The translations under genes were made by a program, and so were the position numbers. From Mastigias papua (taxonomy: Eukaryota > Cnidaria > Scyphozoa > Rhizostomeae > Mastigiidae): DNA of 64,000 bases. Within the stretch, counting starts at the first letter, position 1. Each line of letters starts with the position of its first letter. Location: assembly GCA_964019165.1 (NCBI GenBank), contig OZ025277.1, positions 7,352,889 to 7,416,888 of the forward strand, written 5' to 3'. Positions 1 to 13,469 of this stretch are shown one piece after another. A model generated the notes under the pieces. It was not told where the DNA came from and did no database searches. It was given only the letters and a program-made list of their open reading frames with translations.

Positions 1-1248
1 TAATTTGTGTAGCTTTCCATGTTTATGGCCTATTGAGTAAATCTTGTCGTTTATACTCATTTTATTTGACTGGCCAATGAATTCCACTTGAGCCCCTTTC
101 TCAGTCATTGATGACAAAGATAATAATTTATGTTGTATCTTTGGTGCATATAGAACTTCCTTTAGCAGTATAGTGACCTTTTTACCACCATCATATGTTG
201 TAATGTATACATCACCTTTTCCATATGAATACAATACACTATTGTCAGCTAACTTGATCTCAACAGGTTTGCTAAATCTTTCAAATTTAGTCAAACCTCT
301 TTTATCAGGTGTCATATGCTGACTAGCACCAGAGTCAATAAACCAATTATCCTTGCATGATCCATCATTAACTTCAAGTGCAACATCTGGTTCCGTATCT
401 TTGTCGGCTGTATTTGATGCAAAATTGCCACTTGCACGACCTTTGTCTGGTTTTTCATACTTTTCCTGCGCCCTTTTTGTATCAGCCCTCTTTTTGTAAC
501 AATCACGAGCGAAGTGGCAAGGTTTTTACAATAATGACAAATCTTTTTCTCGAAAGCTTTCCTTTGTCTTGCTTCTTGGTAAACAAAGCATCATTTGTAT
601 TATCAGACTTATCAATACTACCTAACAAATGCTTAGACTTCTCCTTCTTATCAGCTTCATGCATTAATCGATCCCTCACATATTCCCAAGTTAACTTTTC
701 TTCCCTATAGTTTCTAATGCCGTGATTAAGTAGCTATAGTCCTATGGCAAGCTACTAATAAGAATAATGACGAGATCCTTTTCTTGAACAGGGTCATCTA
801 CAGCTTCGAGGTATTCCGATAAGGTTTTAATATAATTAATATGATCTATCATGCTGCTTCCTTTCTCCAAGTGCGAAGAATATAATTTTCTCCGATACAA
901 AATTTTTCTAGACAATGATTTATGCTCGAAATGCTTCTCCAGGTTAGACCACGCATCCTTCGCTGTAGTAGAGGAACGAACATAAATCTGCAGACTAGTT
1001 GATATAGCCAAACACACTGATGCCAATGCCTGATTTTCTCGCTTTCCAAACCCTGCTCGTTCATTTTCATTCGCATTCTCATCCAGAGTTTCGGTACCAT
1101 TTACAATTTCCCACAAGTCTTTTCCAATCAACAACATCTTCATGTTAAATTTCCACGAATGATAACTATCAGCGGTAAGTTTTTCCACTTTAAAACTAGT
1201 GTCTTCAGCGGTCGCCATCCTCGTGCTTTGGTTTTCAGGCCACAACAT
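1..1248 (-). pseudogene. Ty1/copia gag and protease, 5' part of a polyprotein, broken
   Basis: The minus strand encodes a copia-type Gag (742-1248) that opens with the usual substrate-like phrase ending SYHSWKFNMKMLL and the family motif KDAWSNLEKHFEHKSL. The natural start is probably the ATG near 1218 (MATAED) rather than 1248. An in-frame TAG at 742-744 follows SSLP, where copia Gags normally read on. Further down, a CCHC zinc knuckle (KICHYC, then ARDCYKK) is split by a frameshift near 530. Positions 310-345 encode WFIDSGASQHMT, the characteristic copia aspartic protease active site. Integrase, RT and RNase H would lie beyond the left window edge. No LTR or primer-binding site was recognised upstream. 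Element identity is confident; the copy cannot make an intact polyprotein. Confidence 0.85.
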
Positions 1249-1354
1249 TAATGAAACTCAGGCTTACTCACGCTCAGGTTTATTCAGGAATTTTCGTGTC
1301 CAGAGTAACCACGAGTTAACAGAACGTCTGAAAAATATGTAAATTAGGTAAAGT

Positions 1355-2760
1355 TCATAAAAGGTCAAAACACGTAATATGAGTAACAGAAAGGTCAATG
1401 GGATTGATCACGTGTGTCCATATGTTATATTGTAATAATTTCAAAGTAATGTTTGCATCATTGTGTGGTATAAATGTAAGTAGCCTGTTTATATGATCTC
1501 TTGCTGCACCTTTAAATTGCAACTCTGTCTGCATTCCTAATATATTGGATTTAATTTTTGAGCTCACAAGAACAGGCTGATATTCTAATAAGTAAGAAGA
1601 TCCATCCTCTCTGTAAAATCGAATATTGAGATGGGCTACACCATCCAACTCGAATTTTTCACCAGATATTCCAATGCCACTTCTACTTGCTGGCATTAAC
1701 GGGGGTTTCTGAGGTAATCTCTCAAACTCCTCTCTAGTTATCATCGTGTACATGCTTCCTGGGTCGTACAGCAGAGGGATGTTAGCACCACCCATTTCCG
1801 CTTTTAACATGATACGTGGTACTATCTCTATATGTGCACATTGGTGATCGGAAACTTTAGTATGCGCGCTACTCATGTCATTAGTTCGGCATTTTGCATT
1901 TCCAGCTTGACTTTTACTCCTGCAGTGTTTTGCAATATGACCCTTTCGGACACATTTATAGCAATCTTTCAACTTATAGCACTGTCGTCTTGAATGTCCA
2001 ATGTTTCCACAGTGCTCGCAAGTGCTGGTACTTCCGCTGTTTCTAACTTTAGATTTATCGTCTGTTAACCGCTCAATTTTTCCGCAAAGTTTCCTTACCA
2101 TGGACTCGAGTTTATCAATACGACTATCAGTATCGTGTCTAGCTGTGCTCGTGGCTGCTCCGGCCATCGGAGCTTGTTAATTCCCCTGCACATAAGGATT
2201 TTCTCCAGCCTTTGAATTAACAAGTTCTAAAATGCGTCCTAACGTGCATTTTCCCGTCAATTGCAACAATTTGGCCGGTGCTTGAACAACTGGTTCCAGC
2301 TTTTTTAAGAATGTGGTTTTGAGCGATTGACTCAATTACGGAAGCATCTGTCAATCCATAAATCTCCTGCACTAATGTTTTCAGTTCATGGCAAAACGCG
2401 GGTATGTTCTGACCAGGAGTATATTTCAACGATCTTAGTTTATTCTCTAAAGTCCGCTTGTATTCGGGTCCACAATATGTATCCTGTAGTAGTTTCTTCA
2501 AGTTTCCGTATGAAATATCGCCGTTTGTAACAATGGCATTTGAAGCTGTCGCAAATGCACTAGATTCCGTGCAGCACAGCAGCAGATCACGCCATTTTGT
2601 ATTTTCGTCCTTGACTTCTAACGCGTTAAGCTGTGCTTTAAATTGTAAAATCCATGAATTAAAACTTATGACATTATCTCCTTTGAATTTAGGAATCGAC
2701 GGAATCTTTCAACGCATTTTTAACTCTCCATCGACAAAATAATTTCGCCTTTCTTGCTAT
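1355..2760 (-). pseudogene. Gypsy-like Gag with two zinc knuckles and degenerate protease
   Basis: The minus strand from about 2730 to 2220 encodes a retrotransposon Gag beginning near [16 protein letters not shown] and including SLKYTPGQNIPAFCHELK. The next frame (1355-2167) holds a coiled-coil start, two CCHC knuckles (CEHCGNIGHSRRQC and CYKCVRKGHIAKHC) and then a retropepsin-like segment. Its active-site triad reads YDPGSM where D-S/T-G is expected, so the protease is either mutated or atypical. The protein stops around the point where RT should begin, close to the copia remnant. At least two frame breaks separate the Gag segments (near 2270 and 2210). I infer a Ty3/gypsy-type element from the Gag-knuckle-protease order; BEL/Pao was considered but the Gag does not look like it. 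Confidence 0.7.
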
Positions 2761-2767
2761 CTCCGTT

Positions 2768-2785
2768 ATCTCGGTGGGACCTCCA
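2768..2785 (-). promoter_or_regulatory. Possible primer-binding site of the adjacent LTR element
   Basis: On the minus strand this reads TGGAGGTCCCACCGAGAT, beginning with the TGG that pairs with a tRNA CCA end. It sits just upstream of the Gag start and three bases after a sequence ending in ACAACA, which would be an LTR terminus of the TG...CA type. I could not match it to a specific tRNA. The LTR would lie from about 2789 into the AT repeat. Confidence 0.4.
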
Positions 2786-2859
2786 AATTGTTGTGGTGTC
2801 TTTCTCTTCGTGTCCTCTTGTAATGGAGCAGTTAATATTCAAAAACAAACGAGCCCAAG

Positions 2860-4510
<1,651 letters not shown>

Positions 4511-5239
4511 AACTGTTAGACAGTGTTATGAAAAAAAATGTATTGACAGAGCAAATGGAAGAACAGGAGTCAAAATTGCAAATGTGCCATAACAAAAGCA
4601 AAATAGCCGAACCACTTGGACTAGAAATAAGGCCAACCTAAATCTATTGTTCAATGGGGAAAAGATGATAATAGACGCACGGAAACACCCTATTGTTGCT
4701 CGCCATCGATTTAATTCAACGGGCATCGTCATGCAGAACACTTCTCGCTGGTCCCAGAAGGCGATCATTTGCAAAGTGACCACACTTAAAAATGCTAACA
4801 GAAATCAACACACAAAACAAATTAACGCAAAAAACAAATGATGCAAACTCAAACGTAATAGCGGACATGGGAAATGGGAGTCGCATTTTGCTGGGAAATG
4901 CACAGATCTTATGAAGAAATTATTTTTTTTATATGTACTAGCATGGTTTGAAAGGGGGATACAGAAAATATGAGAGCGTTGTTTTGAATGACCTATTAAG
5001 ATGAAATATCTATGGGCATATATAAGGACAAGTGAAATTCGAGGCGAGATTTTAATGCAAATAAACATTATGGGTAACCATGGGACTACTTGAGACCAAC
5101 AAGCAATCAAACTACATATTTAGTTAACACAAAGTAAATATGAAAAATTCTAATGTGCATTAAGTCGCCGCGCTGGCGGAAAAAGAACACATAATTATAC
5201 TTACTTCATCTCTAGAATTAATATTATAAATTTATGGTT
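4511..5239. other. LINE-internal or flanking segment without recognised gene
   Basis: About 730 bp between the 2A-endonuclease frame and the ORF1-like frame, both on the minus strand. It holds only short open frames, one hydrophobic (4526-4783). It may be the inter-ORF region of a single two-ORF LINE spanning roughly 2965-6050, but no sequence motif proves this. Confidence 0.4.
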
Positions 5240-6044
5240 TCATTCCTCAGCATCAGAGGCAGATTGAGGATTGATGATCTTATTACGCACTAAAGTCTTA
5301 ATACCACCAATAGTTTCAAAGAAATAGAATTTACCATTGAACTTACAACGTGGTCGACAATTAAAATCCTCAAAAGCATACGAGTCGTTATCCTGCTTCA
5401 GCAATTCATTAGCTGCTAAAATGAGGTTATGCTTTGTCTTCGTCAAATCTAAGCAAATTCTAATGTTACTTGATTTTTTACGTGCACGATAAATTGCTGT
5501 TCGATGTCGCCAGGTGGTAAATCTTACAATAATTTACTGTTTTGCTTTGCCATCTCTTGAATGCTTAGGACCAACCCGATGGGCGTGGTCAATCACCGCG
5601 TCCGGTACCGCAACTCTGATATCTGTAAAGGCATTTTTTGACTTTTTCCAACACATCATCATTAGTCTCGTGATCGCCACTTTCAGGAAATCCAATGCCA
5701 TCAATCCTTAAGCATAATCGGCGAGAATATTGCTCCTGGCTTTCTTGATTTGACTTGAGGTGCGCAACATGACTTTCCAGCATGGCATTGTTTGCTTCCA
5801 AAACATTGATTTTGGAGTCCAAACATGCGATTTTCTCACCCTGTTTTTGCATCATGTCGGTAATCAAAGCCATTATCTCTTGCTTCATCGCAAATATATC
5901 ATTCTTGACTGCAAGGTTGCCGAACCTTTCATCTAAGTAGGATTTTAACTCTTCGGAGACTACCATATTTTCATTAGGCCCTGTCGATATGCCCGCACGA
6001 GTCTTAACCATTACAGAAAGCCAAGTAAACAAAAACTGCACCAA
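5237..6044 (-). pseudogene. LINE ORF1-like protein (coiled coil plus RRM-like domain)
   Basis: Two minus-strand frames (5589-6044 and 5240-5640) join across a one-base frameshift near 5632. The N-terminal part is a heptad-rich coiled coil (EIMALITDMMQKQGEKIACL, then MLESHVAHLKSNQESQEQYS). After it comes YSRRLCLRIDGIGFPE, typical of the L1 ORF1p/Transposase_22 RRM fold. The second frame continues with an acidic-to-basic segment (TTWRHRTAIYRARKKSSNI) and a C-terminal domain ending in ETIGGIKTLVRNKI. Such proteins bind LINE RNA in ribonucleoprotein particles. Same strand and order as the 2A-endonuclease frame below it suggest, but do not prove, that both belong to one element. Confidence 0.7.
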
Positions 6045-6219
6045 ACTCTCAAAACTACGTAAAGATACCTCCTACCGATCTCAAATCTTACACCATGATA
6101 TAAGAAGTATAACCTTTATGCATCCCAACAAATTAATTAATTTCACATCGCAACAGAAGAACACAACTGCACACATTCCTCCTCCATATCTTCATCCTTA
6201 GATTTTCGATAGACTTTTA

Positions 6220-6392
6220 GCTCTAGATTCTCTGATAAACTACATAGCAGTGTCATAACTTGATCATCTTCTCAAAATTTAGCTCCCACTGATTCAAGTT
6301 GCTCGGTCATCACTCTCAGCCTGTTAATATATTGCATCATAGAATCAGACTCTGCCATTATCGTAGTAAAATAGCTTGAGGGCAAAAACAAT
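6220..6392 (-). pseudogene. Copia Gag, C-terminal piece of split copy
   Basis: Encodes SSYFTTIMAESDSMMQYINR followed by LRVMTEQLESVGAKF, the copia Gag segment that normally reads as FFTxxMxEGDSMxEHINxLxxxAEQL. A stop follows GAKF, and the downstream sequence is frameshifted. The matching N-terminal piece lies at 7115-7425, with a 722-bp TIR element between the two. Confidence 0.75.
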
Positions 6393-7114
6393 CCACCATA
6401 CCTGAACCCCTGTGACGCAACCGCGTGTTTGTATAATATTCGAACATGATTTGCTGGACACGTATCAAGGCGAAATTTTGGACAAAAAGGCACAATATTC
6501 AACTTGCAATTGTAGCATATTGTATTTCGGTAGTTTCATACCTTAAGTATGTTAAGTAAAACCATATTTTTACACACATAAACACTTACATTAGTTCATC
6601 CTCAGAATTTTCCTTGCCCCTCGGCAACCTCCTCAGTGAGAATTAAAGTAATGAAATGCGTTAAATGCGTTGCACAAAGTAACCTTTGGCGTTCATGGGT
6701 GTTGGAGTTAAAAAACTCAAGGCTAAAATGTTATATCCTCAACGCTGAAAGAGGAAATATTATCTCCTTTCTTCGATAACTTTTTAAGGAACTATGAGCA
6801 ACTCTGGTAGCTGTATTCTTTCAATTTTGAGCTTTCCAAACAAATCTGACTCATCGTCATGAAAATCAAGACTGGACTGTTACGCAAATTGTAAACAAAC
6901 ATCTCTTGAAAGTCTTCACACTTGCTATCAGCAAAAGCCACGATTTTAATATGCATTTGTATACTTCACAAGAAAACAGAAGAGGAATGCCCGATATGTA
7001 AGTATGTTGTGGTGTTTTGCTTGTCCGAACTTTAGCCGCAATAAGCTTCTGAACAATCAAATTCGAATATCATGGACACACTTGGTTGCATCGCAGGGGT
7101 CTCGGAAAAAGTGG
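6393..7114. mobile_element. Non-autonomous TIR element inserted in copia gag
   Basis: The left end (6393-6422) begins CCACCATACCTGAACCCCTG. The right end, read on the other strand (7114-7084), begins CCACTTTTTCCGAGACCCCT. The two are imperfect terminal inverted repeats of about 30 bp, with roughly three quarters of positions matching. The 722-bp interior has no credible coding frame. The flanks are the two halves of one copia Gag (SLAN on one side, LFLPSSYFTT on the other), which supports the exact insertion. No clear target-site duplication was seen, so the superfamily is undetermined. Confidence 0.6.
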
Positions 7115-7425
7115 AGTTATTAGCTAACGACATTACCTCATAATGATTCCCTAACGTATTCCATGCCTCTGTAGCAGTCTTTGACGAACGTACTAATGAT
7201 AGCTGTTCATCTCTAAGCGATAAACACATTGTGGCTAGCGCTTCTCTAGCCCTCCTTCTGTACTTCTGTGCCTGAGCCTCTACGACTCCATCTACTCCAG
7301 ACAATATTTCCCACAGATCCTTCTCTTCTAGCACTATCAGCATTTTAAATTTCCATAAATGAAGTTTTTGTCCTTGAATTTATCAATTCTCAAAAACGCA
7401 GCCATATCGGGTGCCATTCCCATGG
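7115..7425 (-). pseudogene. Copia Gag, N-terminal piece of split copy
   Basis: Starts near 7420 with MAAFLRIDKFKDKNF. It shifts frame near 7345 (the alternative frame reads LHLWKFKMLIVLEEKDLWEI) and continues with TEAWNTLGNHYEVMSLAN. These are the canonical copia Gag (UBN2-type) features: the WKFKM motif, DLWEI and AWNTL. The reading stops at the junction with the inserted TIR element at 7114 and resumes at 6392. The sequence differs from the copia Gag at 742-1248, so this is a second copia lineage or a much older copy. Confidence 0.75.
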
Positions 7426-7569
7426 CTATTGTAACAAAGTACTCTACAAAACCATCCGTTCTGGGCCGATAACCTGCTAGATTCTTGCAAAAAGTAGCGC
7501 AGACATGTGCGATATAAAGCAATCGATAGCATGCAACTAAACATAGCAAGCATAACAAGCAAGACAAAA

Positions 7570-10360
7570 CTTCATGTGACTAGTTACGTCACTTACAATA
7601 ATTTTCGCATTATCATAATAATTGAGCAACAGGTGTGGAAAAACGTGACCCTTTGGCCTCCAAGCCCCTGACCTCTTTCTCTTTGTCTTTTGGCTAAGTA
7701 TTTCTTGTCACCTCAGTTGGAGTGAATTTTCGTTACGTTCAGGCGCAATTTCGAACTGATATAGTTTTACAGGAAAAGTCAATTTGTCGAAGGATAGCTC
7801 ATATCGTTAAAGAACAACTTATCTCGTTTGGAGGAAATTCTACAGTTGAAGGACACTCATTTTGTTGAAGAACACTCATTTCGTTTTAAGGACACTCGTA
7901 TCGTTTAAGAGTATATCAAATTCGTTGAAGGACATACTTGCAACAGATAAGAGACATCATGTGTATATACTCTGAAACCAAGGTGATATCCACTCTTTAT
8001 ATTCATTTTTATTAGAACTACTCTTATCTATTTTCTCACTGGAACGATTTAATATACAGTCCTCTTTAATATACAGTCATATAGTTTAATTTCTTGTCTA
8101 TGAACCACCTTGTTAGTAATCTAGCCTGTGCCCTCCGGTCATTCTTTCATGCCTGATAGTTGGGATTGAGACAGGCATTGGTCAAAAAATTATAACAAGC
8201 ACCCTCGAGGTTTAATGGCAGGGATGCAATTCACCTCGCTGAGCCGTTCACATTCTAATTATCTGTTTTTTACTTCAGTTAGGTAGTGACTTAATAAGTT
8301 ACTTAACGTATAGTCAAGTATTCAGTTATGGTTATTACGTCTTTTACATTAATGCTGGACTAAAGGACCGCTTGTATCGTTGCACATGTTGGCATCCCTT
8401 CATCAGCGGTCGTCTTCCATCATTCGCGTGTCGGCGAAATAAAATTTACAGCGCTACCAGGGGAGCTTGTGTAGTAATACTAATATTACCCCCTGGGAAG
8501 TTTATTACTATTAGCTGTAGTATTGTGCAAACTATCATTCAGCTATAGTTCTCCAGTAGAAAACACTAATAAAGTTTGCTCCTTGTTTATTGTATCCTAC
8601 ACTTGTGGATGCTGTAGCTTCCCCAAAATTGTATTAAGCTCCCTCATCGGCAATTAAATTTTTGAAGATTTATGTGCACTGTCAGTACTTTAATGAATTA
8701 CACTTCTTTTGATTGATTTCATTAAAATTTATCTAAGGAGGGTTGCCCTTCAGCCGGAGCTGATACTTCCATATTCCTATACATTTTCTCGCTTCGCTAA
8801 CTGTCGACACTGCAGTAGAATGGCCACTCGAGATTTCTTCCAATGTGCCTTTCCTGACTCCCACTTTAGATCTTGATATCTGTCTACTTTTTCTTGTGCC
8901 TTCTCAACCACTCGTGCGTCGAATGGCCCTTTCTCAAAACTAGCTACTAGTTCTGGTCTTCAGTGTTCAAGAACTTTGCTAGTTTGGATATTCATGTCCC
9001 ATTTTCACTGTCTCATTTTCCATTCCTAGCTCTGACCTGTGGTCATATATCAATTTGCGCTGTGATCAAGGTTGTAACTCTTGTATATCTGCCAATGCAG
9101 TACCTTGGGTATTTGACCGTGTCACCAAAACTTGTATTACCTGTGGGCTCAAATTTTATATTCGGAAACTAAGTAAGGAAGCACTTCTTCCCGTTTTCCC
9201 CATACTCCTCTAATGGAAGAAATATTCTTCTTATCAATGCGATATTTAATTGACCTCGCTCTATTCTCTTTGTGCTAATAGGGTGTCTTCAGTTGTCATC
9301 TTTAGGTCTAGAAATTTCATATCCATAGATTATCGATACTTATACATACATAAACAGATACGTCAAAGCAGAAAACATTCCTATAAAAAACAAACCATGA
9401 AGAATTCCTCACTCAAGAGTAGAACGACTTGTAAATGCTGTCTCCTCGTTGACGAAGGTAACTATGAGCACGAAATATAACACAACAATTTCCTTGCAGC
9501 GGACGACAGCTTGCAACTAACCACGCTCTCCCCTGTCCGCGATTGTCTCCATCATTGCTAACTCCCCTATCATTGCTAGCTCCCCTTCCCCTCTCCAGCT
9601 TGCGGACATCCTTTGTGGATGGTCCCAAATATCGCTAAAGCAGATAAAAACTTGACATGCATTCGAGGAAAGTGTAAAGCTATTTTTAGATTACTTGAAG
9701 CTTTCGCTGCTACTCTTAAGTGCCTAATTGCCGTCCCCCTCGCTAATTAAGTTTTGAAAATTTTTCCAACCCCCCCGCTCTTATTAGGACCCCCCGGCAA
9801 TTATTTCTGACATACTTTGCGTTGTCACTTGACTATTAGAATTTGTAACAATTATCGCCCTTAAGAACGGAAAAAGCTACAAAGATGTATCTTCAAAGGG
9901 GAGACATTTCTAAGCATAGCGCAATGTAAGTCAGTTTGATGTGTTCTAAAAACCATTTAGTAGATATGATAGTCCATGCGATGCAACTATTCTAATACAT
10001 GATGGAAGACAACAATGAGTCAAGCCGAAGAAACTTTGTTCGTCAGTTGGAGAAGTATACATTGGCAGAGAAGCGAAAGCTCGGGGAATGCGTTGAAATG
10101 CTTAAAAGAGAATCGATACGATGCCATACGCAAAAAGTTCGCACCACAGGATATTGGGAATTTATGTTACACATTCATAGGGCGCATATACACAAGAGTC
10201 TTAAACTGTCCTTAAACAGTACCGTGCTGCGCAAGTAGTTGTGAATTCCTGACCGTCTGTCCCTATTTTCCTAATCAAAATGAGTAACAATTGTCAATTA
10301 TTCTAATACATGATGACTGATCATAACATAGCGTTTTAAAGATTCTCCGTGGCAGTTCCA
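7570..10360. other. Non-coding stretch without recognised genes
   Basis: Short open frames only, none with recognisable motifs. Positions 7785-7940 contain degenerate tandem copies of a roughly 20-bp phrase (GTTGAAGGACACTCATTTC and variants). Positions 8458-8505 hold a small imperfect hairpin (CCAGGGG...CCCCTGG). Positions 9730-9805 hold a C-rich/TTAATT phrase that resembles the G-rich repeats at 63.5-63.9 kb on the other strand. Nothing else could be assigned. Confidence 0.5.
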
Positions 10361-11262
10361 TAAGGCTGGTTTACCCATGCAACTTTTCATGTGCGACTTC
10401 ATGTAACTCATCACATCAACCAAAATATCTTATCGAGTTCCATATATAAATGCGTGTGCGAATTGCTGCAACTTCCATACTGCAACCTACTGCGACTTGG
10501 TGCAATCTGCAACATACTTAGGATTGAGATCCTATTTTGCAACCAAGTTGCAGTAGGTCTTACGGTTTTGGCCAATGAGAGTTCTGCAAAATATCTTGTG
10601 ACTTTTACACCATGTGCTCTTGTGGCCATAAGTAAAAACTGGGCGAATTCAAGATGGGTACAGAAAACGTTTAATTAGGCTTTCAAAGTCTTCAGTGGAC
10701 ATTTGAGGCATAAAGCAGACTTTTTAAAATCATAAGAGGCACCCATGCCTCTGTAATGCAAATTTGGCTGAGTACAAAGATAGTTCGTTTGTTTCTACAA
10801 TCGAATTCAAGCTAGAAATGATTTAACGAGCAATTTCTTGGTACCTCATGCTCAGATTTGAGTAGCTGACTTTGACAACTGGACAAGAAAGTTATCGCAA
10901 AGCAATTGCCAGTCGTTCTCCAACTAGTAAGGCATTAAATATATGGATTTGCATACTTGCTTCTGTCTCCACTGTTCTTACAATGGAATCCCGATATGAT
11001 GGACCCCGGAAATAACGAACTATCGATATGCCGAATTATTTTCTGGTCCCCTTCACAGTTTATATCTGGATTCTAACTGTACTGCCTCCAAGTAATACAG
11101 AATTCCCTCTGAAAGCACTGCAACTTCATGCGACTTATTGCAGCCAGATGAAGTGGGAGATCGCATTTGTTTTTCATGTGTAAACACCGGAAGAACGTTG
11201 CAACAAGTTGCAGCTTGCAGCAACTTGCAACCTCCTGCAACCTAGTGTAAACCGGCCTTTAT
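10361..11262. mobile_element. TIR element with GCAACTTGC subterminal repeats
   Basis: The left end reads TAAGGCTGGTTTACCCATGC. The right end, on the opposite strand, reads TAAAGGCCGGTTTACACTAG. Both ends are loaded with short motifs of the GCAACTTGC/TTGCAAC type, resembling clustered transposase-binding sites. There is no coding capacity. A pogo-like MITE sits inside (10981-11079). The target duplication is not clear (ATA or a decayed TTAA). A related but distinct element with a TTAA duplication lies at 12214-12660. Confidence 0.55.
10981..11079. mobile_element. Pogo/Tigger-like MITE, about 99 bp, TA duplication
   Basis: Flanked by TA at 10979-10980 and 11080-11081. The left end is CAATGGAATCCCGATATGAT and the opposite-strand right end is CAGTTAGAATCCAGATATAA. 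These are recognisable variants of the pogo/Tigger terminal repeat (CAGTGGAACCCCGATA-type). It is nested inside the GCAACTTGC-bearing TIR element. Confidence 0.55.
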
Positions 11263-11342
11263 ACATCTTGTTGTCCAAGGTCGTTGTCTGCTGATGCTAA
11301 TTCCTGATGACAGGGATTAACGAGAAAGCAATGTTGCCTTAT

Positions 11343-11372
11343 AATAAGGGCAGCTCGAGAGCAGCCCTTATT
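11343..11372. repeat. Short near-perfect hairpin
   Basis: AATAAGGGCAGCTC followed after two bases by its near-complement GAGCAGCCCTTATT; a single mismatch breaks a 14-bp stem. It lies between two TIR elements. A second, looser inverted pair (ACCATATACAC / GTGTATATGGGCC) follows at about 11440-11515. Confidence 0.5.
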
Positions 11373-11552
11373 TTATTGGCCGGTCCTTTTCATCCTTACG
11401 TGTGAAAGGAGTAAGGTGGACTTCGCAAAATGGACCATATACACTAGGACCCAAAGCGCTAATTGCCTTAATCCTTACAAAAATGTCCTTATTTCGCTCG
11501 TGTATATGGGCCCATAGTTACATAATTGTTCTATTGATTTTGTTCAAACTGA

Positions 11553-11604
11553 TTTTCCATTCTATTACGTCATCGGCCTAGTTCCCTACGGAGCTGTACG
11601 AGAT
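11553..11604 (+). repeat. Left member of a widely spaced inverted repeat pair
   Basis: Contains ATTCTATTACGTCATCG, CCTAGTTCCCTACGGAGC and GTACGAGAT in order. The same roughly 50-bp block, with only a few differences, occurs inverted at 18428-18477, 6.9 kb away. Either the two are ends of one large element or they are two solitary copies of a short repeat. Confidence 0.6.
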
Positions 11605-12213
11605 GGTGTGTCGCAGCGCATGTGAACCAGTTGTGTGCTAGTGCTTGTGTCAACCAGTTGGAGATTGATGCCATGGTACAAATATTGTGTTGTATTTGCA
11701 CCCCTTTGGCTGCCGGACTGCACCATTTTGTGTCCACAATCTCAAGTTAGGTATTGTATTTTATGATATCTCTTTTGACTTTTTCTAGCATTTATTTCCT
11801 TTTATTCTCACAAGATATTGCGTCCTACTTGCTATGGCGCCAGCCAAACTAGGCCTATTTGAGGCTCCAAACTGTATCATTGTCCTACATGAGAGTTTAT
11901 TTGATGTCTACCAATTACCTTGTATTGTTTCTAGAATGAATGTATTTGCTTCGCGTTGTAAGCAACTGCTTACAAGGGCACTAAAAAGCAAAACCAAAGA
12001 AGCGATGTAATTTGTGGGCGTTTCAATTCTGAGGCAATGGCAAAGGATAGCATTAGCCTTTTCTGCAACAGAAGGTGTTCATATGCTGCCTCTGTAATAC
12101 ATGCAGGCCATATTTGCTGAACCATGGTTTAAAAGGACCACTACCATTGACTTTCTGGCATATACCAATATTTGAAAGACAAACCATTCCGACTCTGAGG
12201 TACAGTCTGTTAA

Positions 12214-12660
12214 GGTAGTGTTACATGGGGCAATTTCTTTTGCAACTTGTCTCGCAACGCCATTGCGACACAAGTTGCAAAACGATTGCCCCGTGTAACA
12301 TGTACATTCTATGCCATGCAACGCAGCAGGTGTTGACATCGAAACCGTTGCCTGAAGTAAAATTCTGTTCTACTTTTCGCAATGATTGCCAGCATTTTTG
12401 CAGCTTGCAACGCAATCGGACGTCTGGCGCAGGCGCAGTATGGTTATAGTTCTGAACATAGCAGAGAAGGAAATGACCTCAGGAAGTGATGAAGTGGCAG
12501 AAACTTTGACGTCTAGTAAAACAAAAGAATTATTTGGATACCCTTGCAAGTTGCAAAGATCGTTGCTGCGTGTAACACCCCTTACGAAAATGAGTTGCGA
12601 TGGCTCCAATAACCATTGCGACACAAGTTGCAGTGAAAGATTGCCCCTTGTAACTCTACC
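12214..12660. mobile_element. piggyBac-type MITE with TTAA duplication
   Basis: Exact TTAA at 12210-12213 and 12661-12664 flanks inverted ends GGTAGTGTTACATGGGGCAA and (opposite strand) GGTAGAGTTACAAGGGGCAA. The inverted similarity continues through GCAACTTGTCTCGCAA. The 447-bp interior repeats GCAAGTTGC-type motifs but has no coding frame. TTAA target specificity is the hallmark of piggyBac transposases, so this is most likely a non-autonomous member. Confidence 0.75.
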
Positions 12661-12689
12661 TTAACAGTGTGAGATTAGTTATAGCCCTA

Positions 12690-13155
12690 TGCGGTCAAAG
12701 TCCGGGTATGCTGTTGAAAGACAGGCATGCTGTTAAATAACTCACACTCAGGAAGCCCTAAAGACGGGCATGCCATTGAACGACTTGCACGCCCCAAAAC
12801 AGGCATGTTATTAAGCAACTCATGAGCCACCACGACAATCCACATCAGCTTTATAGTTGTGTTTTAGGCCACCTGCTTTAAAACGTAGCTGATGTATGTA
12901 GTCATACTATTTTACTGACTGAACAAGCATAGCCCAAAATGCGGGCATACAGTCGATACTACTCACCAGCCCCTAGCCGGGTATGCTATTTGAGACTCGT
13001 CCTTCAGCCGACAATGTTGAGTCCCTGGTGAGTTTGGACAATGAAGGATATTGTCCAAGAGATCAAAGTGACTGTGTATAAACTGAGACTCGTCCTTTAG
13101 TTGACGATTTTGTCAGTCTCTCTGGTGCACCTAGCAATGAAGGCTATTGTCCCTG
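12690..13155. repeat. Degenerate tandem repeats
   Basis: Two repeat types follow one another. From 12690 to about 12990 there are five or more loose copies of a unit containing GACGGGCATGCCATT or variants. From 12990 to 13155 there are two roughly 90-bp units, each with TGAGACTCGTCCTT(C/T)AG, a CTGGTG phrase and AATGAAGG(A/C)TATTGTCC. No coding content. Confidence 0.6.
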
Positions 13156-13469
13156 AAATTTATTATTCATTTAGTATTATTTTGCTACTATCAATTTATT
13201 TAAAGTTGGCCAGAGAAAGATACATAGCTACAATTTTAGCTAATCTTGGCCAACTGAAAATCTACAGTATATAGATCTACAATCTACTAATAGCACCTAC
13301 AAAAGTGAAATTCATTAAATAAAATGTGGATACAAAACATAGAACATTGAAATCACATGAGCCCTACGTTTGGGGTGAAAGTTTGACAGAATCGGCGGTG
13401 GGAGTTTTCTCCAGACCACGATTTTATGTTGCTGTTTTCAGACTCAGTAAGAGGTATTGAATCCATATT

